A stretch of 64,000 nt of DNA from Pseudomonadota bacterium (GCA_022566895.1 JADFIA010000005.1:1-64000); one strand, 5' to 3'; positions 20,645-33,973 are shown, numbered from the stretch's first letter. Notes: generated by a model not told the origin, from the letters alone. A program made the numbers and translations.

Positions 20645-21184
20645 TTACTCCTTAAGCAGCCGTGCCCAGCCGGTAAGCGCCATTGCCATACCGAGGAAGG
20701 CGAAGGCCGGCCACAGATATTTGAAGCCCCCGATAACACGCAGATACTTATGAAAAATATTTCCGTATTCGGCAGTCAGGTAATGGTACAGGCCCATATG
20801 CATCTCAATGCTTATAAAAACGAATAAAACCCCATAAACCGAAAAACCGGCGATCAGATAAAGAAACCCGAACTGCATGTTCATGCGCTCAAGGAACCGA
20901 TAAAGCGGCACGCCGATCACGATCCCAGTCAGGACTGATGCGACATAGTTGACAACCATATATATGGCCGCAAAATTTACCAAAAAGTCATATTTTGATT
21001 GGAAAGCCAGGTTGACCGTTACCGCGGCCATCAGGGTCGGGATCGTAAAGAACAGAGTCCACAAGCTCAATGTGAGCGTCGGATCCAGAACCCGTGGGTT
21101 TGAAATTCTGGCATCGTCAAAGAACGCTTGGTTCCTCGCTACCTTGCGCCTTTCCTTCCTCGCCTTCATACTCCCCCTCCGCAC
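20645..21184 (-). CDS. Uncharacterised ~4-TM membrane protein embedded in pdh operon
   Basis: Clean ORF between pdhC and pdhB on the same strand; hydrophobic segments LSLWTLFFTIPTLMAAVTV, FAAIYMVVNYVASVLTGIVIGV, FLYLIAGFSVYGVLFVFI, YLWPAFAFLGMAMALTGW; basic N-terminus. Family not recognised. Confidence 0.8.
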   Translation of the reverse strand: MRRGSMKARKERRKVARNQAFFDDARISNPRVLDPTLTLSLWTLFFTIPTLMAAVTVNLAFQSKYDFLVNFAAIYMVVNYVASVLTGIVIGVPLYRFLERMNMQFGFLYLIAGFSVYGVLFVFISIEMHMGLYHYLTAEYGNIFHKYLRVIGGFKYLWPAFAFLGMAMALTGWARLLKE

Positions 21185-21258
21185 GGCTGAAATCGGTTTA
21201 TTTTTGTCTCGCTAAGTCGCTGACAACGAACCCCTTTAATTATGCCCCAAAATCGGCC

Positions 21259-22644
21259 TTAGTCTTTGTAGGTGGCCGCCTTGACCGAGGCGACTACTTT
21301 GTCGGCCGAGATCAACGCCAGCTTTTCAAGATTGGCCGCATAGGGCATCGGCACGTCGGCGCCGGTCACCCGGCCCACCGGTGCATCGAGCCAGTCGAAG
21401 GCCTCCTCGATTAGCCGTGCCGAGACTTCGGAAGCGATCGAGCATTGCGGCCAGCCCTCTTCGACGACGACACAACGATTGGTCTTTTTAACCGAGGTCA
21501 CTACGCTAGCCATATCCAGGGGCCGGAGAGTCCTCAAATCCACCACTTCAGCCTCGATTCCCTCTGCCGCCAATGTCTCGGCGGCCTCGAGTGCCACACC
21601 GACGGCGATCGAATAGGCAACGATAGTGACGTCTGTCCCTGGCCTGGCGATCCGCGCCTTGCCGATTGGCAACCGGTGATCGTCGAGCTGCGGCACCTCG
21701 AAGGTGCGCCCGTACAAAAGCTCGTTCTCCAGAAACACCACCGGATTGGGATCGCGGATGGCCGCCTTTAACAGCCCTTTGGAATCGGCGGCCGAATACG
21801 GGGCCACGACTTTGAGGCCCGGGATATGCGCGAACCAGGCACCGTAGTTCTGGCTGTGCTGGGCCGCGACACGGCTAGCCGGGCCGTTGGGGCCGCGGAA
21901 AACGATCGGGCAAGTCAGCTGGCCACCGGACATATAATGCGTCTTGGCGGCCGAGTTAATCATCTGATCAATGGCCTGCATGGCAAAATTGAAAGTCATG
22001 AACTCGACGATCGGCCGCAAGCCGGCGAAAGCGGCGCCGATCCCCAGACCGGCAATACCTTGCTCGGTAATCGGCGTGTCGACAACCCGGCGCTCTCCGA
22101 ATTCGGCCAGAAGCCCCTGCGAAACCTTGTAGGCCCCTTCGTAATGAGCGACCTCCTCTCCAATGAGAAAAACATCTTCATCGTGCCGCATTTCTTCGGC
22201 CATGGCATCGCGAAGCGCCTCGCGGACGGTCATCGTGACCATTTCGGTACCGGCCGGCACTGCGGGGTCGTCGGCAACCGCCGCTGCGGCTGATGTTGTC
22301 ACCTCGTCGGGCTCGGGGGGCGGTGAAGGCGCTGGCTCGGCAGCCCGGGGAGCCGGTTCGGCGGCCGGTGCCAAGCTGAGTTCCACCTGGTTGAGGTCCT
22401 CGCCGTCTTCGAGAAGCACTCCGATCGGCGTACCGACGGCAATCTCCTCGGTCCCATCGGGCACCAGAATGCGCCCCAAAACGCCATCCTCCGGCGCTTC
22501 CAATTCCATGGTTGCCTTGTCGGTTTCGATTTCGGCCAGAAGATCTCCGGCCGACACCGCATCACCTTCCTTGACCAGCCAGCGGGCAATGGCCCCTTCG
22601 GTCATGGTTGGCGACAGGGCTGGCATCAAGATCTCGATGCTCAT
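21259..22644 (-). CDS. pdhB: Pyruvate dehydrogenase E1 beta subunit with N-terminal lipoyl domain
   Basis: Lipoyl domain [16 protein letters not shown] fused to E1beta [42 protein letters not shown]. Confidence 0.97.
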   Translation of the reverse strand: MSIEILMPALSPTMTEGAIARWLVKEGDAVSAGDLLAEIETDKATMELEAPEDGVLGRILVPDGTEEIAVGTPIGVLLEDGEDLNQVELSLAPAAEPAPRAAEPAPSPPPEPDEVTTSAAAAVADDPAVPAGTEMVTMTVREALRDAMAEEMRHDEDVFLIGEEVAHYEGAYKVSQGLLAEFGERRVVDTPITEQGIAGLGIGAAFAGLRPIVEFMTFNFAMQAIDQMINSAAKTHYMSGGQLTCPIVFRGPNGPASRVAAQHSQNYGAWFAHIPGLKVVAPYSAADSKGLLKAAIRDPNPVVFLENELLYGRTFEVPQLDDHRLPIGKARIARPGTDVTIVAYSIAVGVALEAAETLAAEGIEAEVVDLRTLRPLDMASVVTSVKKTNRCVVVEEGWPQCSIASEVSARLIEEAFDWLDAPVGRVTGADVPMPYAANLEKLALISADKVVASVKAATYKD

Positions 22645-23705
22645 GCCGGCTCTCCGTCGGTTTCAATGAGAATGTCGGCAAACAGCTCGGATGGATCCGG
22701 CTGCGGGCTTTCCTGGGCGAAATCAACCGCTTCGGCGATCTGCGCCTTGATCTCCTTGTCGATCTCCTTGATTTCGGCTTCGTCGAACCCATCGTCGAGC
22801 AGCCGCTGGCGGGCCTGATCGATCGGGTCACGTCCGGCACGAATTTCCTGGACCTCGTCTTTCGAGCGGTATTTCGCCGGGTCGGACATCGAATGGCCGC
22901 GATACCTGTAAGTTTTCATCTCGAGGATGATCGGCCCCTCGCCGCCCCTGACCCGGGTCACCGCCTCGTCCGCCGCGGCCCTGACCGCCAGAACATCCAT
23001 GCCGTTGACCTCGGAGCCGGGAATGTGAAAGCTCCGCCCGCGGTGAAAGAGATCGGAAGCTCCAGTGGCCCTGGCCACCGAAGTGCCCATGGCGTACTGG
23101 TTATTTTCGATTATGTAGAGGACCGGCAGCTCCCACAGTTTGGCCATGTTGAAGGATTCAAAAACCTGGCCCTGGTTGGCCGCTCCGTCGCCGAAATAGA
23201 CCACCGAGATGGCGTCGCTGCCGCGGTACTTTGCGGCAAAAGCCAGCCCGGTGCCCAAGGGCACCTGGGCACCGACGATGCCGTGGCCGCCATAAAAACC
23301 GTGGCTCGGCGAGAACATATGCATCGAGCCGCCCTTGCCGGCCGATACGCCGCCCTGGCGACCCATGAGTTCGGCCATCACCGCTTTGGGGTCGATGCCG
23401 GCAGCTAACATATGACCGTGGTCGCGGTATCCGGTAATGACCGTATCCTGGTCCTCGATCGCCGAGGCGACGCCGATCACCACTGCTTCCTGGCCGATAT
23501 AGAGATGACAAAACCCGCCGATGAGGCCCATGCCGTACATCTGTCCGGCTTTTTCCTCAAAGCGGCGGATGCGCAGCATTTCCCGATAGAAGTTCACGAG
23601 CTCGTCGCGGCCGGCCTTATAAAGCGCCGGCTTGCCCCCGTTCGATTTTTTGTTGGCTCCCTCGGCCATTCGGCGCCTTTCCTCTTGCTGCCCCGAAAGC
23701 GTCAT
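22641..23705 (-). CDS. pdhA: Pyruvate dehydrogenase E1 alpha subunit
   Basis: [68 protein letters not shown]. Confidence 0.97.
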   Translation of the reverse strand: MTLSGQQEERRRMAEGANKKSNGGKPALYKAGRDELVNFYREMLRIRRFEEKAGQMYGMGLIGGFCHLYIGQEAVVIGVASAIEDQDTVITGYRDHGHMLAAGIDPKAVMAELMGRQGGVSAGKGGSMHMFSPSHGFYGGHGIVGAQVPLGTGLAFAAKYRGSDAISVVYFGDGAANQGQVFESFNMAKLWELPVLYIIENNQYAMGTSVARATGASDLFHRGRSFHIPGSEVNGMDVLAVRAAADEAVTRVRGGEGPIILEMKTYRYRGHSMSDPAKYRSKDEVQEIRAGRDPIDQARQRLLDDGFDEAEIKEIDKEIKAQIAEAVDFAQESPQPDPSELFADILIETDGEPA

Positions 23706-23860
23706 ACGAAGCGGAATTGCCTGATGCCCTCAACGGCAATCCCGCTGCTGCATGTGATTATAAGGAAAGCCGTTGTTTTTCCACAGAAATTTCGTGATGG
23801 CCGCGGCCGCTTCGGGCAGGTCCTTGGAACTTGCTGATTCCTCAAAGACTTAGCGCTGGT

Positions 23861-24241
23861 CTAATGCTCGGCCGGAGCGAGAAGGATCAACACTTCATCA
23901 CGTCGCACAAAGCCGAGAACCTTGCGCGCTTGCTGGTCCAAAAGTTCCGGATCGAGGTTATCGGGCCGCAAGCGGTCGGTTTTCGCTTCGAGCGCCAGGC
24001 GGTGGGCTCTCACCTGGGACGACAGCGACTGGAGTTGAACCAGCTCGTGATCCAGCTCACGCATGGCCAGCAAACCGTAGTTGCCCTGGATGACGTGATA
24101 TACAAGGTAGATCGCGGCCAGCAGCAGGATCGTCGGGTGCAAAGCCCGGCCGGCCCGGTAACGCAAATGTTCGATCAGCCTCATGAGCCCCATCGAATCA
24201 TGCACGAGCCAGAGCGTCAAGAAAAAAGTTATGAGATTCAA
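23861..24241 (-). CDS. ftsB: FtsB/DivIC-like septum formation initiator
   Basis: Short bitopic protein: TM ILLLAAIYLVYHVIQG, NYGLLAMRELDHELVQLQSLSSQVRAHRLALEAKTDRLRPDNLDPELLDQQARKVLGF; upstream of pdhA as in other alphaproteobacteria. Confidence 0.87.
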   Translation of the reverse strand: MNLITFFLTLWLVHDSMGLMRLIEHLRYRAGRALHPTILLLAAIYLVYHVIQGNYGLLAMRELDHELVQLQSLSSQVRAHRLALEAKTDRLRPDNLDPELLDQQARKVLGFVRRDEVLILLAPAEH

Positions 24242-24357
24242 TGAATTAGAATTGGTTTCTTAACCTGATTCTCTAAGCTATTGAGCGGACTCATTTATTT
24301 CCGGGAGAAAATTTTCAGGGGTGCAGAGCACGGTCGCCCGCCGAGCCGAGGCGGCCG

Positions 24358-25671
<1,314 letters not shown>

Positions 25672-25774
25672 TCAATAGCCTTAACCGGCCCCGCGGTACA
25701 AGATGAAATGTTGTAGCAAATAAACATACAGCCGACCCCAGGGGTTCGCTCCACTCTTAGGCCGGCAATAGAAC

Positions 25775-26212
25775 TTATTCGTTTTCGGGTTCTTCCGTGC
25801 TGGGCTCCAATTGCTGATTGACTGCGTCCTTTAACGCTTTTCCCGGCTTGAAACCGGGTACCTGTCTTGCGGGCCTCCTGATCAACTCGCCGGTCCGAGG
25901 ATTGCGCCCCATTGTCGCAGCGCGCTGGTACAGCTTGAAGGTGCCGAACCCCAGGATCTTAACTTGGCCGTCATTGGCCAGAGCAGCTGTTATGGAGTCA
26001 AATACAGCATCAACCGCCAGTTTGGCCTCTTCCTTGTTGCTTCCGGTAAGGCAGGAAATTTGGGCGATCAATTCCGTTTTATTCAGGCTTGTGCCGAAAC
26101 AATCCTCCTCCTCTGCGAGAGCGTCTGAATTGCTTCCCACAGCTAATAAAACAAATAAGGCCAGCAGCAGAAGTTCGAGAGGCTTAAACATTTTAATGTA
26201 AATTTCGCGCAT
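25775..26212 (-). CDS. HU/IHF-family DNA-binding domain protein with N-terminal signal peptide/TM segment
   Basis: MREIYIKMFKPLELLLLALFVLLAVGSNSDALA|EEEDCFGTSLNKTELIAQISCLTGSNKEEAKLAVDAVFDSITAALANDGQVKILGFGTFKLYQRAATMGRNPRTGELIRRPARQVPGFKPGKALKDAVN. HU signature GFGTF..RAAxxGRNPRTGE is intact. ATG at 26212 or 26191; the longer supplied ORF to 26776 overlaps pyrG and is not credible. Confidence 0.85.
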   Translation of the reverse strand: MREIYIKMFKPLELLLLALFVLLAVGSNSDALAEEEDCFGTSLNKTELIAQISCLTGSNKEEAKLAVDAVFDSITAALANDGQVKILGFGTFKLYQRAATMGRNPRTGELIRRPARQVPGFKPGKALKDAVNQQLEPSTEEPENE

Positions 26213-26280
26213 AGTTATGCACCTTCCGTTGTTACTTAGACAAGGAAGAATACATCTTAGGAGAGCGCAGAGGAAGAAAT

Positions 26281-27921
<1,641 letters not shown>

Positions 27922-28009
27922 CTATAGAACAATTTCGCCGCTCTTAAACCCAAAAAAACACAAACCACCTGCCCGGCCCGATCACCGGCTCAATCTCGTT
28001 TCATGGTCT

Positions 28010-28315
28010 CTAGGAGGTGGATCTCTGGTCCGGAACCGTGGGACCTTGTTCCACGGTTTCCGCCTCGGGTACCGTTTCGATGACCGAAAGATCCTCCCGG
28101 CCTTGCCGCGCCAACACGGTCATGGCGATGCTGATCAGGATAAAAACCGTTGCCAGCACGCCGGTCGCCCGGGTCAGGAAATTGGCTGTGCCGCGGGCCG
28201 ACATCATGCCGCCGCCGCCGATACCAAGTGCTCCGCCCTCCGAGCGCTGTATAAGGATCAAAAACACCAGCGCGATCGCGACCAGTAAATGGATTACCAA
28301 AAGAACCTCAACCAT
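28010..28315 (-). CDS. secG: Preprotein translocase subunit SecG
   Basis: VEVLLVIHLLVAIALVFLILIQRSEGGALGIGGGGMMSARGTANFLTRAT. Confidence 0.95.
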   Translation of the reverse strand: MVEVLLVIHLLVAIALVFLILIQRSEGGALGIGGGGMMSARGTANFLTRATGVLATVFILISIAMTVLARQGREDLSVIETVPEAETVEQGPTVPDQRSTS

Positions 28316-28433
28316 CGGAACGCCTCTTCATATCAAATCCGGACCTCTGACGCGGCTCGGTCGTGGCGCCTTTTATACCAAAGCCCAGGCCTTGACCAGC
28401 TTAAATTTGTGCACCGGCAGACCACCGGCCGGA

Positions 28434-29189
28434 TTAGCGGTAGGCATCGATAATGCCGTTAAATTCGTGGGCCTTGAGGCTGGCCCCGCCGACCAGCGCC
28501 CCATCGACGTTATCGACCGCCATCAGCGCGCCGGCGTTCGATGGTTTGACCGAGCCGCCGTAGAGGATATTCATCCCGGCTCCCTCGGTGCCAAAACGCG
28601 CTATCAGATCTTGCCGGATCAAGCTGTGCACTTCGCCGACGTCCTCCAGACTAGGGGTCAGGCCGGTGCCGATCGCCCATACCGGCTCGTAGGCGACCAA
28701 AGTGTTGCCAATGCCCGACCCATCGGGTAGCGAGCCCGCCAATTGCATCTGTATAACATCCAGGGTCTGGCCGGCCTGGCGTTTATCCTGTGTCTCGCCG
28801 ATGCAGACGATGGCCTTTAGGCCCGCCTCGTGGGCCGCTTCAGCCTTGGCGCGCACCAGCGCGTCGTCTTCGCCGTGACCGGCCCGGCGCTCGGAATGGC
28901 CAACAATCACATATTCGCAGCCCAAGTCCTTGAGCATTTCGGCGCTGATATCCCCGGTATTGGCGCCGGCCCGGTTGCTGTGGCAATCCTGGCCACCCAG
29001 CCCGATGCCGGTTCCTTCGAGAAGACTGGCAAACGGTGCCAGAAGCGTAAACGGCGGGCACAGGAGAACGGAACATCCGCTCACCGCGTCTTGCGTAAGA
29101 AACTCGGCCAGCGCGCGCGCTTCGGCGGCGCTCTCCGTGAGGCCATTCATTTTCCAGTTTCCGGCCACCAAGGCCCGAATTTCCGTCAT
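28434..29189 (-). CDS. tpiA: Triose-phosphate isomerase
   Basis: [43 protein letters not shown]. Confidence 0.98.
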   Translation of the reverse strand: MTEIRALVAGNWKMNGLTESAAEARALAEFLTQDAVSGCSVLLCPPFTLLAPFASLLEGTGIGLGGQDCHSNRAGANTGDISAEMLKDLGCEYVIVGHSERRAGHGEDDALVRAKAEAAHEAGLKAIVCIGETQDKRQAGQTLDVIQMQLAGSLPDGSGIGNTLVAYEPVWAIGTGLTPSLEDVGEVHSLIRQDLIARFGTEGAGMNILYGGSVKPSNAGALMAVDNVDGALVGGASLKAHEFNGIIDAYR

Positions 29190-29369
29190 TGAATATTCCT
29201 CCGCCCTAATCGTGGCGGTTAATCGGAAACCGCCAGCAATTCGGCCAAATGCTGTTGCCTGGACCGGTTCGGCTGACTATGATGCGCCGCCGCGGATCGG
29301 CCCGTGCACACAGCCTTGATAACCGGTCTGCAGCGAGAGTTCGAGGATAAAAGTAACGAAAGGTTGGCC

Positions 29370-31307
29370 ATGCTTACCGGCATCCGCAAGGGACTAAACT
29401 CGTTTCTGGTCATGGCCCTCCTGGGGGTGCTGATCGCCAGCTTCGCAATCTGGGGCGTCGGCGATGTTTTCCGCACGCCGAGCCTGACGGTGGCCAAGGT
29501 CGGTGACATCGAGATCGGGGCCAACGACTTTCTCCGTGAGTTCGAAGGCCGCGTAAATTCCTTGCGGCTGCAGTTTGGCGGGGACTTCGACCGCCAGCAG
29601 GCCCGGGCCATGGGACTCGACCAGATGGTCCTCCACCAGATGATCGCGCGGGCGGCCTGGGATGAAGAGGTACGTGAAATGGGCCTCGTGGGTTCGGACA
29701 AGAAGGTGGCTGAGACCCTGCGCAATATCGAATCCTTCAAGGGCCTGACCGGCAGCTTCGACCGCTTCGCCTATGAGCAGGCCTTGCGCCGCATCGGTCT
29801 GACTTTTAAACAGTTCGAGGCTTCGCTGGCCGACGAAGTGGCGCGCGGTCAGCTTCTCGATACGATTTCCGCGACCACACCTCTACCGGCGGCCTTTGTC
29901 CGGGAGATTTACCGTTACCGCAAGGAGGCACGGACGTCGCGCGTTCTGACCATCCCCACTTCGAGCGTCGGCAGCATCGAAGCCCCGAGCGAGGGGGCGC
30001 TCCGGGAGTATCACGACTTCAATAAGATCCTGTTCATGGCGCCAGAGTATCGCAACCTGAGCATTCTGCTCCTGCGTCCAGGCGATTTCGCGGCGGCCGC
30101 CGATATTACCGAGGAGGAACTGCAGGCCGCCTACGAAGAGCGCATTAACGATTATCAGGTGCCCGAGAAGCGCCGCCTGCTGGTGGTCACCCTCCCCGAT
30201 CGGCAGACGGCTCAGGATTTTTATGACCAGGTCTCGACCGGCGGTAATTTCGAGGCCTTGGCCGAAGTCATGGCCGGTTTCGCAGCCAGCGAACTGGACA
30301 TCGGGGAAAAATCGCTATTCGATCTGAAGTCCGATTATAGCGAGGTTGTGGCGCAAACGGTTTTCGGTCTGGATCTGGATGGCATCAGCCGACCGAAGCA
30401 GACGATTCTCGGCTGGTACGTTTTCAGAGTGAACGCGATAACCAAGGGCACCAGCCGCACCTTCGAGCAGGTACGTGACGAATTGCGTAATCTTGTGGCC
30501 GGCGAGCGGGGGATCGATGCGCTATACGATACTGCGGCCCAGGTCGACGATAATCTGGCTGAAGGGGCGACGGTCGAAGAGATCGGCACGGCGCTGCAGC
30601 TGAAGGTCCAGACTTTCCGGGCGATCGATCGCTCGAGTCTCGATCCCGAGAGGCAGCTTATCTCGGCCGACCCCAATATTTTACCGTATCTGCAATACGC
30701 CTTTTCTCTAATCCCTGAAGACGAGCCGATTTTGATGGAGGACGAAAATCGAACCGGTTTCTATCTGATCCAAGTCAACGATGTGATCGAACCGGTACTC
30801 AAGCCCTTCGAGAGTGTCGAGGCCGAAGTGCGAGCCCGCTGGCTGGCCGATGAACGCAACAAGAAAGCGGGCGTATTGGCTGACCGGGCACTGCAGGAAG
30901 CCAAGGCCGGCGTGACGCTGGAGGAATTGGCAGACAGGTACAAGGGTCAACTGATCGAGGCGCCGGTGATCCTGCGCGACGAGATGCTCGGCCAGCAGGT
31001 TTTGGCCCCGAATGTGGCCAATCTGGTGTTCAGCCTGCAGGCCGGCGAGGTCGGATTGGAACGCTCGGCGACTGGTGAGGGTTATGTCCTGGTTCAGGTC
31101 ACCTCGATCACGGCCGGCGATCCGGATGCCGACAAGCCCCGGTTTGCTGCCTTGAGATCGGGTTTAATCCGTGAGTTTAATGGCGATCTTTACGCCCAAT
31201 ATCAGACCAGTCTGCAGATCGGCTTTGGGGTCACCATCAACCAACAACTAATCAACGATCTGTTCAACCCCAGCGCCGGCATCGGGACGATCAGGCAGAG
31301 GCCCTAA
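29370..31307 (+). CDS. ppiD: Periplasmic folding chaperone / peptidyl-prolyl isomerase (PpiD/SurA-N type)
   Basis: MLTGIRKGLNSFLVMALLGVLIASFAIWGVGDVFR N-terminal TM; rotamase-like PEKRRLLVVTLPDRQTAQDFYDQV. ORF begins 29304. Confidence 0.92.
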   Translation: MLTGIRKGLNSFLVMALLGVLIASFAIWGVGDVFRTPSLTVAKVGDIEIGANDFLREFEGRVNSLRLQFGGDFDRQQARAMGLDQMVLHQMIARAAWDEEVREMGLVGSDKKVAETLRNIESFKGLTGSFDRFAYEQALRRIGLTFKQFEASLADEVARGQLLDTISATTPLPAAFVREIYRYRKEARTSRVLTIPTSSVGSIEAPSEGALREYHDFNKILFMAPEYRNLSILLLRPGDFAAAADITEEELQAAYEERINDYQVPEKRRLLVVTLPDRQTAQDFYDQVSTGGNFEALAEVMAGFAASELDIGEKSLFDLKSDYSEVVAQTVFGLDLDGISRPKQTILGWYVFRVNAITKGTSRTFEQVRDELRNLVAGERGIDALYDTAAQVDDNLAEGATVEEIGTALQLKVQTFRAIDRSSLDPERQLISADPNILPYLQYAFSLIPEDEPILMEDENRTGFYLIQVNDVIEPVLKPFESVEAEVRARWLADERNKKAGVLADRALQEAKAGVTLEELADRYKGQLIEAPVILRDEMLGQQVLAPNVANLVFSLQAGEVGLERSATGEGYVLVQVTSITAGDPDADKPRFAALRSGLIREFNGDLYAQYQTSLQIGFGVTINQQLINDLFNPSAGIGTIRQRP

Positions 31308-31319
31308 GGCTGATTTTGT

Positions 31320-33689
31320 TTACTGACCGGCTCCCGCGGCTTCAGCACGGCGGGCTTCGGCGTTTGCCTTTTTTCCGTAGATCAGTTCTGAAACCGTCAC
31401 CAGCTGAAAGCCGGCGCTTTGAACCGCGGGCAGCCAATCGCGGAGCGCGTCAAGCGTAACCTGATAATTGTGACCAATGGCCACCGCTTGGCCGCGCTGT
31501 TGCGCGACCCGTACGGTGCGCGCCAGTTGCTCGTCGATCGCTACGCGGGTTCGGATATTGTCGAGAAAAATGTCCCGACGGATCCAGGGCACACCCAGTT
31601 CTTCAGCCAGCTCGGGGCCGACATCGGTCGCCGTAGTCTTTGAATCGAGATACACCAGATGCCGGCTTCTCATCGCTTCCAGGACCGGCCGCATGTGAGC
31701 GCGGCTTTGGGTAAACAAGCTTCCCATATGATTGTTGATGCCAACAAAACCATCGAAGCGATTGAGATTCCACTTGATCCTGCCGACCAGCTCCTCAGCC
31801 GAGAGGCGGGTCAACAAGGCGTTTGGCCCGGGATCCTCGATCCGGCTCTTGGGCTCCATGGGAAGATGCACGAACAGTTCGTGACCTGCTTCCCGTACCC
31901 GGCGGGTCTGGCGCCGCAGATCGCCCGCATAAGGCAAAAAGGCGAACGTCAGGCGGCCGGGCAGTTCGGCAAAGGGCCCGGTCATGCCGCGCTTCATACC
32001 CATATCGTCGATAACGATAGCGATCTTGGCAGTGCCAGGAGGCACGGCTCTCGGGGCTGGCCGTTGTCTTGGCGCTGCCCCCGGGTCGGGTGTTTCGATG
32101 ACCGGTGGCGCGACCACAGGGGGCTTGGCATAGGCCATTTTGGGCTCGGCCGCCGGCGGCTCCTTGATTTCGGGTGTCAGGGCCTCGGTTGGAGTTATTT
32201 CCTGGGCCTCGAGTTCGGACTCCACCGGCGGCGGTGCCCTGGTCTCGGCGAGGGTCGCCCTTGCTGCGGGAGCTGGCGCCGGCGGTGGCAGCGGCCCAGG
32301 CTCGACCAGGCCCGTATACATCAACAGAGCGATCGAAAGGCCGACCACGGCGGTGTAGGCCAGCGCCTCTTCACCCCGCGGGCGCAGCCTGAAGCGCGGC
32401 AACCGGATGGCAGTTATTCTGACCCAAAGATGTTCGAGGACAAGCGTCAGGGCCAGCCACCGTCGATAGAACGCTTTCCCTAACCGCCGCGAGGCGGCTG
32501 CCAGGGTGCGGGCCGAAACCAGCAGGAAATCCCTGGTCGCCGCCAGTGCGGCAACGATTGGCCGCAACACGAATTGAAGAACCCGCGGCATGGCCGCGTA
32601 GCCGGCGGCTAGGCTTCTTAAGCCAGAGCGAAGGATCGCGCCGGCCAGGCGCGCCAAAAGCATCAGCCCATACGCTGTTGCCAGCCCCAGGCCGCGGATT
32701 GTCCACCAGGCGATCTTGACGGCAATGATCGCCAGCCATACAGAAGCCATTGCCGAGGCCTGTACAAGAGACCAAGTCCCGCGGCCGACCACGGTTATCA
32801 CAAAGAGTATCGTGAATCCGGCGATCAAGAGGACCGACGCTACGGCCCGCAGCGTGTTGCCCAGGAAGCGCTTGGCCGTGACCCCGGCCCGTCCGGCGAT
32901 TTGGCCGAGTGTGGCAGCCGCGACGGGCAGCCAGCCGGCAAAGCGGCGTAGCAGTTTGATCGGGGCCGTCCAAAACTCCGGGAAGCTGCGAGCCAGGTTG
33001 ACGGCTCCGGTCATCAGCCCCTGCGCTCCGGCCTGCCCCGAGGTCCGCAGAGTCCGCAATAGAACATGGCCGCCTTGCCGGATCGCGGCACTCGTCTCGT
33101 TCAGGAATAGTCTCGTCCGCTCGGCCAAGCCAAGTGCTCTTCGTCTGACCGCCAGAAAATTAGCCAGAGCCCGCTTGCCGAGACTTTCTGATGCCGCTGC
33201 CACATCTTCGCGGGTTGCGATTACCAGGCGCCTTGCATTTTCAGCCCCAAGCTTGCGCAGCCGTGCGATCTCCATGCGGACCGCCTGAATAGCGGCAACG
33301 AACTGTCGGGCTTCGCTAGCCGCCAGCCCGGGCGCAAGAACAATGCCAAGGATTATCGGGCGCAAAAGGCGCCATGCGGCCGACCCGGCCTGTCTGACGA
33401 CTCCAGTAAAAAACCGCCTGATCGGCCTTATCGAGCGCCAAAATACGTCACCGGCACGGCTGAACATTGCTGCGAAACGTGCCACAGCTCGCCACAGGAT
33501 CTGCGCGGCTTGTCTGAACGCCAGACCAGACCGCTTGGCGAAGCCGGCGACGGGCCGCGCGACGGCAAATAAAGGCGCCAGCACCCGTCGCACCGCTGCC
33601 TTGATGGTGCGGCGGCGACGCTCGCGAACCTTCTGCTGCGGCATTGCCGTGCCAAAGGTCTTGCCGGAAAAAGCGTTGATCCCTCTCAT
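31320..33689 (-). CDS. Divergent polysaccharide deacetylase (YibQ/DUF610-like) with a very long Arg/Ala-rich, partly membrane N-terminal region
   Basis: C-terminal ~230 aa: KIAIVIDDMGMKRGMTGPFAELPGRLTFAFLPYA...GHELFVHLPMEP...FVGINNHMGSLFT. N-terminal ~500 aa has Arg/Ala-rich helices and hydrophobic segments. Confidence 0.85.
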   Translation of the reverse strand: MRGINAFSGKTFGTAMPQQKVRERRRRTIKAAVRRVLAPLFAVARPVAGFAKRSGLAFRQAAQILWRAVARFAAMFSRAGDVFWRSIRPIRRFFTGVVRQAGSAAWRLLRPIILGIVLAPGLAASEARQFVAAIQAVRMEIARLRKLGAENARRLVIATREDVAAASESLGKRALANFLAVRRRALGLAERTRLFLNETSAAIRQGGHVLLRTLRTSGQAGAQGLMTGAVNLARSFPEFWTAPIKLLRRFAGWLPVAAATLGQIAGRAGVTAKRFLGNTLRAVASVLLIAGFTILFVITVVGRGTWSLVQASAMASVWLAIIAVKIAWWTIRGLGLATAYGLMLLARLAGAILRSGLRSLAAGYAAMPRVLQFVLRPIVAALAATRDFLLVSARTLAAASRRLGKAFYRRWLALTLVLEHLWVRITAIRLPRFRLRPRGEEALAYTAVVGLSIALLMYTGLVEPGPLPPPAPAPAARATLAETRAPPPVESELEAQEITPTEALTPEIKEPPAAEPKMAYAKPPVVAPPVIETPDPGAAPRQRPAPRAVPPGTAKIAIVIDDMGMKRGMTGPFAELPGRLTFAFLPYAGDLRRQTRRVREAGHELFVHLPMEPKSRIEDPGPNALLTRLSAEELVGRIKWNLNRFDGFVGINNHMGSLFTQSRAHMRPVLEAMRSRHLVYLDSKTTATDVGPELAEELGVPWIRRDIFLDNIRTRVAIDEQLARTVRVAQQRGQAVAIGHNYQVTLDALRDWLPAVQSAGFQLVTVSELIYGKKANAEARRAEAAGAGQ

Positions 33690-33816
33690 GGCACGAGCTT
33701 ACTCCAGACCGCCCCGTGGTACAATCTTGTGACGCCGGGTTTGCCAAGGCCCGAGATTCGGCGGTTCTCATCACAATCATTTTATCGCGCGGGCTCGGCC
33801 GTTTCGGCGGCAAGGC

Positions 33817-33846
33817 TTGGCACGACCACGCGAATCGGCGTATAGA
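33817..33846 (+). promoter_or_regulatory. Candidate sigma-70-type promoter for trp leader
   Basis: TTGGCA (33817-33822), 18-nt spacer, TATAGA (33841-33846); predicted start ~33853. Confidence 0.4.
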
Positions 33847-33895
33847 GCCTGTCTTGACGGAACTTGCCAGGCCTTGGGGTCAAGGGAAGGATCAA

Positions 33896-33973
33896 ATGGC
33901 GACCAGAACTTCCATCGACGCAAAAACCGTTTCGGTTTTTTCCGGCCCTGCTGTGCTGTGGCGCTGGCGCTAG
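33896..33973 (+). CDS. Candidate 25-aa leader peptide upstream of trpDC, ending in W-R-W-R-stop
   Basis: SD AGGGAAGGA, then ATG: MATRTSIDAKTVSVFSGPAVLWRWR*. Trp codons at 33959-33961 and 33965-33967, just before the stop at 33971-33973. Confidence 0.5.
   Translation: MATRTSIDAKTVSVFSGPAVLWRWR

Noticed and set aside
21259-22644. Lipoyl domain fused to the E1 beta subunit looked like a novel fusion
   Set aside because: Lipoylated PdhB is a known alphaproteobacterial feature.
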